A stretch of 64,000 nucleotides of DNA from Marisa cornuarietis (GCA_004794655.1 SMMW01000596.1:124001-188000), one strand, 5' to 3'; counted from the first letter of the stretch, positions 1 to 11,900 are shown. Numbers and translations are program-made. Notes: a model not told the origin generated them from the letters alone.

Positions 1-50
1 CTGCTCGTATTCCAGTTATGGTCCTGCGGTGCAGTGTTTTAATAATTCTG
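1..50 (+). CDS. Upstream paralogue: end of domain 12' exon
   Basis: Cut by the window edge. Reads CSYSSYGPAVQCFNNSG with donor TTCTG|GTGAGG, against CSYSNYGPGVQCFDKPG in the main gene. Confidence 0.7.
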
Positions 51-365
51 GTGAGGAGCGTCTTCAAAAAGCCAGAAATCACTTTCTCCATAGGTCTTCC
101 ACCTTCCAACTTAGTTTCTTTTAAACATCAAAGGGTTTTGCAGGGGTCAATAGACGAACAAACTTATAGTGTTATAAATGTAATATTGAGTAACACATTT
201 CTGTATGTACTAGTAAATTTTTTGTTCTATAGATTCCATGACAGTTATCATCTATTTATTTAATTTAATTAATATAATGACTTTCGTTAAATCTGACACT
301 TTGCTAACAGACTATAATATTTATTTCAGTCCGATTAACGGGGAAAATGACGATATTTGTTTTAG

Positions 366-698
366 TCCGATTAACGGGGACAAGACAAGAGAATTACGGG
401 CGAGTGAAAGTGTACATCAATGACAGCTGGACAGCTGTGTGCGACCAGGGCTTTGACCAGACGGCGGCACACGTGGCCTGCAGGTCCCTGGGATTCTTGT
501 ACGCATGCGCTCAGTGCTGTTCTGCTCTTGGACCGCTGTGTACGGGCCCAGTCGATGCCAGACAAATCGCCTTCAGGATCAACAGATGCCGGGGTCATGA
601 GGCTACAATAGCGGACTGTGAGGTCAGCGCATCAGTTGTCTGCCCCTCGGGAAAATACGCCAGCGTCGTGTGTTCTAACTCTTTACTCCGAGAACAGA
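366..698 (+). CDS. Upstream paralogue: domain 13' exon (acceptor duplicated)
   Basis: An intact 333-nt exon with VRLTGTRQENYG, QCCSALG and KYASVVCSN. It has an extra Cys in YACAQCC and another in PLCTG. A second acceptor lies exactly 36 nt upstream (exon start 330), part of a tandem copy of the splice site. Using it would add 12 residues in frame. Donor ACAGA|GTGAGT. Confidence 0.8.
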
Positions 699-1072
699 GT
701 GAGTTGCGGACCAAACTAATAAGATGTGTGGAATGAAGCTGATGTAAATAATTTAATGATTTTACTGGTCTTTTTTCTTTTTAGTTATGTATCTCCATTT
801 GTCCTGAGATTCTAGATTATGTTCCAAAGCTGTTTCGAGTGTGTATACTTTTTCGCATTATTCCTCATTCTCTGCCATCCCCATTTCCTTCATTCTTTAC
901 CAAAGTCTCTCCTTCTTTCTCTCTATTTCTCTCTCTCTCTCTGTCTCTGTCTCTCTTTCACGCATGCAGACACTATTTCAATGATGGTATTTTCAAAGTC
1001 AAGTGGCAGCAAGACCGATGCCTTTCATCGTTTATTAAGAGCTAAATACATTTCTGTTCACAACACTGACAG

Positions 1073-1529
1073 TGCGACTTGCTGGACCAGGAGGGAACTA
1101 CGGCAGGGTGGAGGTCAACGGTTACGGACTGTGGGGTCTGGTTTGTAGCAGCAACTGGGACGATCGTGACGCTAACGCCACCTGCCGGGGTCTAGGGTAC
1201 AGTCACGGTGTCGCCTTCTACGGAAAAGACGACACAGGTAAGTTGTCCGGGATAAGAACATTCAGTCCTTATTACTTGTCATTCAAATCTTTCGTTGAAA
1301 TAATTTTGAAATGTCTTGAGTCGTTTTACGCATGTAACTCAGTATGTGTCTAGCGACACTGACACTCTTAACTGGACTTCTTTTCTAGAAACCCCCATTC
1401 TCGTGGGCGACTTCCAGTGCTCAGGGCAGGAGTCATCGCTGGCAGATTGCTCCTTTAAGGACAGCAGCGACGACATTGGCTGCTCGGACAGGCGGGTTGC
1501 TGCCGGGGTCCTCTGTTCCCGTACATCGG
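1073..1529 (+). CDS. Upstream paralogue: domain 14' (exons 1073-1237 and 1389-1529)
   Basis: Matches main-gene domain 14 nearly base for base in its first exon. All six cysteines are present, the intron is again 151 nt, and both phase 1 junctions are kept. Confidence 0.82.
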
Positions 1530-1624
1530 GTAGGAAGTTGCCTATGTTAATGTCAGGCTGTTCTCCACTCCTTCCACTTCTCTTTGCTAAGACGAAGTAA
1601 CAACATCAATTTACCAAAGCTATG

Positions 1625-1627
1625 TCA

Positions 1628-1702
<75 letters not shown>

Positions 1703-1860
1703 CGGCATCATCATCATCAGCAGCAGCATCATCAGCATCAGCATCATCATCATCGTCGTCATTGTCGTCGTCATCGTCATCATCATCATCGTCATCATCA
1801 TCGTCATCATCATCATCGTCATCATCGTCATCGTCGTCATCATCGTCATCATCATCAAGA
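1625..1860. repeat. (CAT)n/(CGT)n microsatellite
   Basis: About 235 bases of CAT repeats with CGT, CAG and CAC interruptions, ending some 20 bases before the 1877 exon. The equivalent main-gene intron has about 18 CAT units at 41478-41532, so the tract differs greatly between the copies. It makes long false His, Ser, Ile and Asp ORFs. Confidence 0.95.
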
Positions 1861-1876
1861 ACACTTGCACTTTCAG

Positions 1877-2768
1877 ACATCAAGCTGCGGCTCACGGATG
1901 GCGGACGCCACTATGGTCGCCTGGAGGTCATGTATGAGGGTCAGTGGGGTCGGGTTATTGACAGCTTCTCGGACACAAATGCTGACGTTGCCTGCAGACA
2001 TCTTGGATTCGTGGGTAGGCAGATTGCTCCTGTGTACATGCGAAGAGATAAAGCTACAGGCCGAGTAAGTAGAAGAAGGTTTGTACTAGAGAGTTTTGAC
2101 AGAAAAGACACGTAGCAAGTTTGATGCACTCTCACAGGACAACCATGTAGTCTTCCTGAAACAGGCTTGGAGTACTCTGATAATATACATGATCTTAAAT
2201 AAATACGTAGAAATCTAGTGGAGACGAATCTTGGATGAGACGAGTAGCTAGTAATGTGTATCAGATGTTTCTTAACCTGAACAAGTACCAGACAATCTTC
2301 TAGAGCTGTAGCTATGTAAGCGAGTTGCATGATTGGCTAAAATTGTCTGAACGTAGTATTGCAGTTGTACTTGGTAATAGTTATATTCTCTTCTAAGTTG
2401 CTGCTATTATTACAATCATCGGACGTTAAAGTCAATTAAGCAATTTTGAGAAATTGAATCAAGGAAATATTTATTACCATGGTTTATAGCTTATAGCTTA
2501 TATCTGAAGGTGTGTGACGACATTTTGAATATACTTAAAAACATGCTATACTAGTTGTACTCTTCCTGATGTGATGAAAGCTGAATTCTGGGAAGTGATC
2601 TGAAGCATGCAAAGTTAGAAGAAATAACTAGAGTTTTCTGTCTTTGTTAGGTCTGGATGAGCGATATCAACTGCAAAGGTTACGAGCAAAGTCTGCTTGA
2701 GTGTTCCAATAGTTGGAATTCCAGTTCTGGAAGTAGCAGGGATGTATACGTCATCTGCTACAACACGA
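1877..2768 (+). CDS. Upstream paralogue: domain 15' (exons 1877-2064 and 2651-2768)
   Basis: Shares with domain 15 the loss of the first cysteine (WGRVIDSF) and of its partner near the end. The first exon follows a long (CAT)n tract by only about 20 bases. The second acceptor is a plain TTAG, without the NAGNAG of the main gene. Confidence 0.82.
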
Positions 2769-3283
2769 GTGAGTACATGGCAACTACTGTTAATTATATC
2801 TGCAGTTTATGTATATATATATATATATAGTTTGCATAATGGGACTTCAGCACATGATAGAGATTACATTGCTAAGGGCTCTACTAATGCATATGAGGCC
2901 AGAAACAAAAAAAATTCAGAAAAATTCAATTCAATATGCCTATTACGACCTCCTGCTTCTTTTCATTTGCCTTGAACCACTTGCACAATTTCTTATCTTT
3001 CTCAGTCAAATGCACACACGCACACCCACACCTACACACACCCAAACACACACAATCAAACGTGCAAACACATATAGGTTCATATATTTTTCTTTTAAGA
3101 GACGAAGTCGCTTTTATCATCAACATTAGAGATTTTTCACATTTTTGTAGATTTGAACATGACAGGTACACTAGTAATCATACCGAAAAAATACCAATTA
3201 CCAAGAGTAGCTGACAAAATTAATTAAATTTTAACTTTAAATTAACGTGGTGTTCACGTATTTGTTCCCCCTGAACTCTACAG

Positions 3284-3388
3284 CACGTATATCTTCCGGA
3301 AATTTGCTATCTCTGGGAGTGGTGCTGATCTACTACAACAAACGCTGGGGAGCCAACTGTGATGGCGGCTGGAGTGAGGAGGACACCG
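3284..3388 (+). CDS. Upstream paralogue: domain 16' first exon
   Basis: 105 nt, TRISSGNLLS to SEEDTG, donor CACCG|GTAAGC. The intron to the next exon is only 354 nt here, against 2.8 kb in the main gene. Confidence 0.8.
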
Positions 3389-3742
3389 GTAAGCAGCACA
3401 TCCCCTGGTCATGCGATGAAATCCAGTCTCGGAATCTGGATTACAATTGTAACACTTAAAGTATACATGTATTTTAGGGTCTATATAGCAATTCAGTTTA
3501 TCAGATACAGTCTACGTACAATACTAACACGTCTCAGTATGTTGTATTATTTGTCATTTTACTATCCTGTCACAATCTATTTGTATCCCCTTTGTCGAAT
3601 AGATAATGAGATTTAGGTTTCTTTGCTTTGCTTTATCCTTTATAAAGCAAAGCTTACATGTCCATTTAATAAAAATTAAATAGCATGGATTATTTCGATT
3701 GACCCTCAACCCTAACCTGTGAGTGTTGTCATGTCGTACCAG

Positions 3743-3971
3743 CTGTTGCATGCAGAGATCTCGGATACGACAACGGCTATCACCTGTGCTGCAGCCCTTT
3801 TGGCAGATATTTCAGCCCTATTGCAGAAAACGTCCAGTGTACGGGAAGAGAGCAGGCACTGACTAACTGTAGTCACACAGCTCCTGAAAGTCTCAGATAC
3901 TGCCCCAGCCTGCAAAAACTCATGGGCCCTATTTCGGCCCTATATGGGCTTAAAATAGGCCCTGCATGGTG
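3743..3971 (+). pseudogene. Upstream paralogue: broken domain 16' second exon
   Basis: AVACRDLGYDNG, YHLCCSPFG and the next two cysteines match domain 16. After APES the sequence changes within a few codons to a GGGCCC/GGCCCTA-rich repeat, and the frame stops at 3969. The final SRCR cysteine is missing, as is a donor site. An insertion or breakpoint at about 3905 explains this best. Confidence 0.75.
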
Positions 3972-4615
3972 AAACGATCATGGGCCCATGTGTGTTTTGC
4001 CCATGGGACCAACTCAAGCCCAACGTGGGCAGCCCATCACAGAAGTGGGCAGCTTATCATAATACCACATTCATCAGGTGGTTTGCCCACCTGTACACTG
4101 CCAAAATCCCACCCTGAAGTAGGCAGCCCACCTCCAAAGCACCTTCATCGGGTGGTTTGCCCACCTATACACCACCAAACTCCCACCCTGAAGTAGGCAG
4201 CCCACCTCCAAAGCACCTTCATCGGGTGGTTTGCCCACCTATACACCACCAAACTCCCACCCTGAAGTAGGCAGCCCACCTCCAGAGCACCTTCATTGGG
4301 TGGTTTGCCCACCTATACACCACCAAACTCCCACCCTGAAGTAGGCAGCCCACCTCCAAAGCACCTTCATCGGGTGGTTTGCCCACCTATACACCACCAA
4401 ACTCCCACCCTGAAGTAGGCAGCCCACCTCCAGAGCACCTTCATTGGGTTTTTTGCCCACCTATACACCACCAAACTCCCACCCTGAAGTAGGCAGCCCA
4501 CCTTCATTGGGTGGTTTGCCCACCTATACACCACCAAACTCCCACCCTGAAGTAGGCAGCCCACCTCCAAAGCACCTTCATCAGGTGGTTTGGCCACATG
4601 TACACCACTTTCTCA
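3912..4615. repeat. GGGCCC-rich leader and 74-bp minisatellite
   Basis: After a GGGCCC/GGCCCTA-rich stretch (3912-4010), a unit containing CTTCATCGGGTGGTTTGCCC is repeated. GAAGTAGGCAGCCC recurs at 4116, 4190, 4264, 4338, 4412, 4486 and 4549: six spacings, five of 74 and a last one of 63. No gene is seen. It begins where the paralogue breaks. Confidence 0.92.
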
Positions 4616-5435
4616 CCACTAAAATTTCCTTGTACGTGGGCTTCACTTCCACAGCATTAACGATCAAAGTTGGACTTCGATCACCACCAGCATTATCACA
4701 TTCAAACAGTAACATACCAATGTCTAGCACACTTAAAATATCAATACCAAAAAGCAAATAACAATTCCAAATGATTTATTTTTCTTAATGGGGGTGCTGG
4801 AGAGAAAGGAGGAGGGGTTTAAACTAAGATATTCCTCAATGATCAGATGGCTCGGTTAGCCTGTTGGAGGATCCAGAATCTGAAAAACAAATTGCAGACA
4901 CAAATAAGCTTTTATGTTGTGCAATCAGAGGGATAAGGTAGTCATGCAATGGAACTTAAGGTACACTTCTTTTCATGGATGTAGCTTTCCTTGTAAAATG
5001 GTGATATGAGGGCACACATCAAGACAGCAGGATTCTCATTATTTAGGAGGTATAACTATTTCACATTACCCTGAGTTGCTACTCATTATGTGGTAGATTA
5101 CTTAGCATCCACTTCCATACCTAGATACTGAAGTGATTATATTTTGTGTAACCCTGTCAAACATTTTTTCTAAATACAGCTGCTGGTATATTTTTATGAC
5201 AGATTCACTAATAAAGCTCTATGATGAGTTTCTTACTTTAAACCTGAAAATTACCATGGATATATCTAAATATTAGCAGCAAAAGGTCAAGCCCAATGAC
5301 CAAAGGTTAAATATGACAAGGAGGGCAAGAAAATTGGTTTCTATACTATGCAGAGGGAGAACTGTGTGAACCTGCAATAGCCCATCTATAAAATTACAGC
5401 CATTGCAACACCCAAGTTACTCTAGTCAGTTATGA
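4616..5435. other. Intergenic, nothing recognised
   Basis: AT-rich unique sequence with no ORF of interest, tandem repeat or known element. It separates the minisatellite from the last exon of the antisense DUF4806 gene. Confidence 0.5.
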
Positions 5436-5964
5436 TCACCACCTACCAGCAGTTGCGAGAGAACGTCGATGTCGACCACCGTCCCGGTCCCTGGCGCTAA
5501 CAAACCATTTGCGTGCCGCATTGTTAATATCTATTTCAGTTGCACTTGAAAATGTTTTCCATACAGCAGCTATAACATAAAGAAAAAACACTCCATACAA
5601 AAATAGAAAAAAAATCGGCAAATTTCTATCCTCTGAAGTAAATGTGAAAAAAGCCCAAACAACTACTGTGATTGTGAAGTAGTTTGTGAAGATTCTTTCA
5701 CTTTCTGTTATTGCATGTTTTTTACTATATTTTTTTGCGCTTATGAGACCAGCTTGAAGTACCCACTCACTGTAAGCCATTGTTCTTGCAAAGGCAAACA
5801 CAAGCTATATCAGTTGATCAATGACTAAACATTCCTATTTCTTATCATATTTCATTATCTATATGCCTTTAGAATGGTAGTGATGATGTGCAAAACAATT
5901 TCAATGTTAAATAAATGTTTACATCCTGGAAACATTTTCCACAAACACAGTAAGGCAAACTTAC

Positions 5965-6124
5965 TCATCATCACTCCTCGTATTCGGAGTGAAGCAAATC
6001 CTTTTTTCCCCTTGGCTCCAGTGAAATTGTACTGGAGCGCAAGGGGTGTCGAGAACAATCTTCTTAAGATACTCCTCACCAGATTCGCAATGCTATCTCC
6101 TCCGATGGAAGAGAGATACCTGAT
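5965..6124 (-). pseudogene. DUF4806 gene, core exon 6
   Basis: Acceptor TTACTTTCCAG, donor GATGATGA|GTAAGT. Contains the family's most conserved part: SSIGG, LVRSILRRLF and FTGAKGKKGF. This exon itself is intact. Confidence 0.8.
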
Positions 6125-6304
6125 CTGGAAAGTAAGTAAAATGCTACAATAATGAGGTATGTAAACAAAAGCTCCTGTTAATGCACACTGTCAAGGCACT
6201 GTATGAAAGAATTAAGATGCACTTAAAAGATAGTTATGCAAAAATCTTGAAAAAAAAACAGCAACAAAAAATAAACTAATGAAAATAGCTGCTGCAAAAC
6301 ATAC

Positions 6305-6508
6305 CTTTTTTTTTTAAATCCCGATCTTCCAAATCCTCTTCCAGCCTCTTAAGGTCTTCCTCTGTCTTTAGAGGAAAGGAAAACCTATCTGGAGCCGCCT
6401 CATCAACATTCTCATCCTTGGTTTTTTGTTAGAGCAGTAATTGTATAATCTGCTTCTGCCCTTCCTTCAGCTCCTCCAGCAATCTTATTATTCTCTCATT
6501 TGATCTCT
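6305..6508 (-). pseudogene. DUF4806 gene, exon 5 with stop and A10 run
   Basis: Encodes a charged helix (RSNERIIRLLEELKEGQ) followed by the TAA at 6429-6431, then QKTKDENVDE and the start of DUF4806. Acceptor GAGTGTAG; donor AAAAG|GTATGT after ten A. With nine A the junction would be phase 0 and in frame with the next exon. Confidence 0.72.
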
Positions 6509-6665
6509 CTACACTCAAACAAAAAACAGTTTCCTGTGCATGTAAGGCTCTGTGGGATAGGACAAAATCTTCAAAACACAACTTTTTTATTTTTATCCAT
6601 GAAATGCTCTTAAATCACATTCTAATGAATTAGGAGTTAAATTTTCAGCTACACAAATATCTTAC

Positions 6666-7138
6666 CTTCGTAAGATACTGTCCCCTGAAGAGGGCGCACT
6701 GGTGTTCGTGTGTCTGCAAGTAAAAAATGTTTAAATCTTATCATGTTGCGATACATGATTAGTGGAATGTAACTTCCACAAGACAAAGATTTTAAGCACT
6801 GTTTCAATGCAAAATAAAATTACGAAGCATAAATACATAAAAGAACAACACACAAACCTCGACTTTCATAAGAACCAGCATTTGATGCTGTTCTCTGAAG
6901 AGGGCGGTAAACTGGTGTTCGGGTGTCTGCAAGTAAAAATGTTTAAATCTTATCATGTTGCGATACATGATTAGTGGAATGCAACTTCCACAAGACAAAG
7001 ATTTTAAGCACTGTTTTAATGCAAAATAAAATTATGAAGCATAAATACATAAAAGAACAACACACAAACCTCGACTTTCATGAGTCCCAGCATTTGACGC
7101 TGTTCTCTGAAGAGGGTAGTGCAATGGTGTTCGGATTT
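6666..7138 (-). repeat. Tandem array of three copies of one small exon, 212-bp unit
   Basis: Exons at 7070-7138, 6858-6926 (69 nt each) and 6666-6713 (48 nt, shorter) are copies of one exon. They read IRTPLHYPLQRTASNAG, TRTPVYRPLQRTASNAG and TRTPVRPLQGTVSYEG. The repeat includes intron sequence, with a period of 212 bp (for example 6762 and 6974). Each copy is phase 1-1, so frame is kept whatever the number of copies. Confidence 0.8.
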
Positions 7139-7860
7139 CTGCAAGTAAAAATATTTAAATCTTATCATGTTGCGATACATGATTAGCGGAATGTAAGCGC
7201 TTTACAAATATCAGAGTGCACTTGTGTAGCACGTATCCCCGCCAAAAAAAAAAAAACGAGCTCAGTGCTATGCACAGAAAGAACAAGTCACAGTTCAATA
7301 AACACAAGGATGGGGCGGTCATGTGATACAACAGCACACAATGCGGCGATTGCTAGTTTTTGTTAGGAAGAATACAGTAAACACTCCAAACCAGTGGAAG
7401 ATCAGCGTGAACAATAGGATGTACAAACTAACGGGGACAAAAGGATGTACAAACATTTCTCCATCTCGTCAGTGGCGCTCTGACTGGCATCTAACAAGAT
7501 TTTGAAGCCTTGTGTCAGCTTTACAGACCGTGAGTCCAGGTTCCATGCTGCAAGATGACAACGCACTTTCCAACGTGTTCCCTTGGAGACCGATTTGAAG
7601 CTGTTACAATACACCCTACAGTCCCTGCCAATGTCCCGTGAAAATGATTTGCCATCCATGGTAAAATAAAGTTTATTCCCCGTCTAAACAATGGTTACGT
7701 TTATCTCTTCCTTTTTCTCTCTCTCCTTCTCTTTGTTGGGAGAGGGGTGCAGAAGTATAAGCTTCCTACACTGGTTGGTACCCAGGAACGTCTACTAGCC
7801 ACCGCCAGGCGGTGAAAACGGGTTTGGTCACTCGGCATGACACACTGACCAACACAGTCA

Positions 7861-8080
7861 TCCGGGGGTATGTGGACGGAGGATGTCGGAAAGGAAAACA
7901 ATCACATCAAGGTGGGCGAAACCAACATCACCTTCACGTCATCCGCTAAGAATCATGGATTTATTGTCACTGTTCACATGACCCTTGATAAACAGGTCAC
8001 AATACATGGAGACAATACAGGGAAAGAGGGAGAACATAACACTCATTATGAGGTCAAGACTCAGAAGACGAGATACTCTA
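7861..8080 (+). mobile_element. CR1/L2-clade LINE fragment
   Basis: HIKVG.TNITFTSSAKNHGF.V matches the same stretch of the LINE at 36.66 kb in both DNA and protein. Only about 100-200 bases are recognisable. Confidence 0.7.
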
Positions 8081-8884
8081 CATATACTTTGGACATCGAT
8101 AAATAACCAAGCAAACAGCACCTTTTACATAAGCTTAACCTAATATAGAAAAATAGCTCGTTCTACATAAACTAAGCCTGATATAGAAAGCAATTTAAAT
8201 CGTCCTGTATAAGCTCTCGACACAGCACACAATTAGCACATGATATGCTCTGAATATGCCTTTGACAAGGTAGTAATTAACTAGATAAGCTTTAGACACG
8301 GAAATGAATTATTTCAGTACATTATCGACTCCATTGCAGACTGAAAAGTAGAAGCCAGAACTTCATTAGTCGTAGATACGGTAGACAAGGTTTCGCTTGA
8401 CTTGTAAGGGTATATTTATGCATTGACATTTTAATTTTGAGATTCTCGTGTTCATAGCATGGCATTTTATTTCTTTTTAACACATTATAAAGAGACGTAT
8501 TTGACAAAGTATAAGTGGACGAACGAACGGACGGTCAGCCAGCCAGCTAGTGATCTCTTGAAAAGAACATCATTAAAGCATTTAAGTTCAGTAATACAAG
8601 CAGAACCTGCTCTCAAATCCCCTTTTTCAATATTTGTACAGATTTAGCTTCTCAATAAAATGTATCTTTTGGCTTTCGGCTTTCAATAGATGTTAGGAAC
8701 ATGTCTTACCACCCCTGAACGTATATGTAACGAGGTTGTCGCCCTTGTGTATATTCTTGAATGAGTAGAAATTGTCACCCCTGAATTGAATGTTGACATA
8801 GGGGGCGTTGTTTAGAAATTGGGAGAAGAAGCAGACGTGAGAGTCTGGGAGAAAGAATAATTTGGGACAGAGGTTAGAATTGAT

Positions 8885-8980
8885 AGTAACTGTGTGGATA
8901 AATATTAACTGTGTGGAGAAATATTAACTGTATGGAGAAATAGTAACTGTGTGAAGAAATAGTAACTGTGTGGGTTGTCA
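8885..8980. repeat. Short tandem repeat, about 21-bp unit
   Basis: Four to five units of TAACTGTGTGGAGAAATA-type sequence with small changes. No gene function is suggested. Confidence 0.75.
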
Positions 8981-11900
8981 TTGATAAGCGACTGTGTGGT
9001 TCCTCGCTTTACTAATTTTCTTAGCTGCTGTGTGATCTCCTGGGAAGATTGTATAACTGTGTGGAGTATTTTTACTTTGTGGGAATTATTATTGACTTGA
9101 TCATTTGTCTGCCGTTAAGACTGTCGGAGTTGTTTGGTCGATGTATGCTGTCTGTATGATCAACGCCAGTGAACAAGACTGAAAGAGTGGAACTGTTTGC
9201 CGTGTTGACCCCCCCCCCCCAACAACAGAAGAAGAGAGAACTTGAAGGACTTTAATATAAACTGCTTGTATACATTTGTTTTTGGGTAGACTCAGTGTAG
9301 AATATTTGTGCTGAACTGTTCTTTTGTTATTTAGTAAAGAATATATTTACGTTCACCCGATTAATAGAAACGTTCAAGCCCATGTACAGATGTTAGTGAT
9401 TTGTTTTCTGAAAGAATTCGTGTGGAACTCAGTGCTTGCAGGCGTACTCTGTGTGTGTCCGAGAGTGTGTGTGCTCCTCAACAATAGACACAAGTGCAGT
9501 AAAAGTAAATGTCTGATGTAACATTCAAATACTTTTAAAGACAGGATCTTTTCATCATTTTCAGATTGTTTTGTGCGCTGACCTCGTCTCACCACACGGT
9601 GCTGTGTACAAACACATTGAGAGAAGTCATGTGAGTTGGTAAGAGGCGCATCGCAAAGCTTGAAGTGAACAGGAGCTAAAGAATACAAATTTTCAGATGC
9701 AACTTTAATCAGATACACATGCAGCTCGCCAGAAAACGTGACAGGAAAAGGAAATACAGAAAACAAGAAAAGACCGACTGAGAATGAGGCGAGAAGACAG
9801 CAAAGGATGAAACCTAATCTCACAAAGGTTAGCAGCACACCCAGATACACACCCCGCGATAACAGTCAAAATAGTGGTGTCAGACAGAGCTATCTCACCA
9901 TCCCAATGCAACTACACCTAAAAAAAAAATTACAGTACACGACAATGTCGTTGATATAATGATGACTTTCTGGAGTATGTATATTAGAGACTTCTCAGTC
10001 ACGATGAAGATGCCATTCAAGATCTTTCTCTCTTTCTCTCTCTCGTGCGCGTTCTCTATGTGTCTCGCTCCTGTTTCACGATGATGTGGCATCTTCATTC
10101 ACACACCAAAGCACACTCTGAATCAGAGAAAGCGAGAGACAGAAAGGCATATTTGCACGGAAAGTGTTCTTTTAGTCTAAGACTTAATAACCAGACTCAG
10201 AACCTGGACAATAAATCCGGAACTGTTCATTGCATGCCAACTTTGCATTGTTTCTGTACGGAGCTAAAACATCAAGAAAGTTAAAAAAGAAATTAACACA
10301 TTTTTGGGGGAAATACACTAAAAAGGGCTAATATTGTTTTCCTTCACTCGCAGGATTTTTATCTGTGCATATAACTTTATAAATGTGTGAGGGTCTCGAA
10401 GTGTGTCAAATTGCTTACAATTCTATATTTTAAGGTATATGTATTAAAGAAAATCCTCAGACCAAAGGAAAACTATTTGACCATTTTTATTGCATTGAAA
10501 ATAAAAGTGTTTTCTAAAGAAAAGTTTTACTTTTTTATTTAAAAATTTTAGTGTTTTTGATTTTTTTTCGATTTTTTCGTTTTACTGTGTGATTTTATTC
10601 CCTTCTAAAAGGTCGTATAAGGGGAGATGACTTATAGTTTATTACTCCTAGAGCAGCAGGTATCTATCTCCCCTACCTCTGCCCATAAGTTCTCAGACAA
10701 AATTAAATTTTTTTTTAATCATTACTTGTGGACTGCTGGAAATAATTTAATTTTTATTGTCACCAGAAGCTAGTAACTGTTGAAAACTTTAGACCTCTAA
10801 GACGATGGGGTGTGGGAGAAAAATTGATTACAATATCTGAGTGTGACAGACAACAAGCAAACATAATGAGTTGAATAAAAGTGTGTAAATCTCCTTATCC
10901 GGTTAAGTATTCAAGCTATGTCGTGATGAACGCCATCAACATCATCGTCGTCGTCGTCGTCGTTGTCGTCATCATCATCATCATCATCATGCAGCCCATG
11001 CAGACTCGCGCGGCTGTCTTAACCGCCCTTTGCACGGAGGAACAGTAAAACTAGTCAGCTAATGAAATGCTAAACTAGTAAACTAATTAACCACAAGAAA
11101 CCAGCGAGTGCGCGCACATCAGTCTGCAACATGAAGAGAAAGCAAAAGGCCAGTACTTTACCAACTGACACGCCTCCCTCTCCATTTATGACTTGGGTAC
11201 ATTCCAAAATACATGTTTTCTTTTTTCTCCGCAAAGTAGACCATCGTCGTCAGTGATAGAGATTTGGGTCTAGTGGGCGTATCAGCCATCTGGATCCGAA
11301 ATGAGGCCCGTACATAAACAGACTGTCACGCGTGCTGCCTGGGCTACAGACTCATAACTAAGAGTGCAACTTACTTCAGCTAAGTTTGAATGTACTCGTT
11401 CCTTTCTAACCAAAATTATTTGTTATCTTGTAAATCGAATGTGAAAAAAGTAATTTATAATCTAGTGAAAGTTGTGCAGTATCCAATAGAAAACTTGCAA
11501 AGTAGAACCAAAAAATTTGTCTTTTCATTTGATACTTTTTTCCTCATAGAATACTTGTCAAATTTTATCTCGCACATCACTCGTCATCTCTACAATTTGA
11601 GAAATCAGGAAAACTTTCTTTCCAGCAATAGTAGGCATACATTTACTTTCTTGTGCATGTGTAAATCTCATTACAAGATATTATTACTCAAACTCTGGGC
11701 AAATAACAACCCCCTCTGTTATCGACATGCACGCTTTTAAGCATGACTATGTAGAGATCAAACTCCGACGTCATGTTTGTATAAGTATACCCCTAATTAC
11801 CATAAATCACAGCTCTCCTATTGGCTAAGGTTTTGAAGTCTGTGTTCGTCTCTGCGCGTGCTGGTGATCGTCAGCGTGTTTCTCGAAAATGGAATGGTGT

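Larger units (their letters stand above)
1..3971 (+). pseudogene. 3'-truncated paralogue of the SRCR gene (copy of domains 12-16)
   Basis: The exons run in the same order as 39.99-46.3 kb: end of domain 12 (1-50), domain 13 (366-698), 14 (1073-1237, 1389-1529), 15 (1877-2064, 2651-2768) and 16 (3284-3388, 3743 on). Complete exons have the same lengths as the main-gene copies (333, 165, 141, 188, 118, 105 nt) and all splice sites are kept. Homology stops at about 3905, before the last cysteine, and the frame ends at TGA 3969-3971. No transmembrane exon follows before the next gene. The 5' part lies outside the window. It may be expressed as a truncated protein, so calling it a pseudogene is an inference from its broken end. 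Confidence 0.7.
5436..7659 (-). pseudogene. Seven-exon DUF4806-domain gene, probably inactive
   Basis: Minus-strand exons in reading order: 7455-7659 (ATG, inferred), 7070-7138, 6858-6926, 6666-6713, 6305-6508, 5965-6124 and 5436-5569 (stop TGA). The DUF4806 core is clear: FPLKTEEDLKRLEEDLEDRD, then IRYLSSIGGDSIANLV, LALQYNFTGAKGKKGF, then ATEIDIN..ARKWFVSARDR. Junction phases agree (1,1,1,1,0,1) if one A is removed from an A10 run beside the donor at 6305. An in-frame TAA stands at 6429-6431. The repaired length would be about 295 residues. DUF4806 has no known biochemical role; such genes are often multicopy in invertebrates. A sequencing error in the A-run is possible, but the stop is a separate lesion. 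Confidence 0.72.

Noticed and set aside
1584..2115. Long ORFs of poly-His, poly-Ser, poly-Ile and poly-Asp
   Set aside because: All are different frames of one CAT microsatellite; only the final part of one frame is a real SRCR exon.
3912..4615. CRISPR-like array of direct repeats
   Set aside because: Units are contiguous 74-bp minisatellite copies without distinct spacers, and the DNA is eukaryotic.
9374..9850. 158-codon minus-strand ORF with hydrophobic start
   Set aside because: Composition follows CA/GT-rich low-complexity DNA; no family signal and no supporting exons.
11390..11740. 116-codon plus-strand ORF
   Set aside because: AT-rich intergenic DNA, no domain, signal or splice support.
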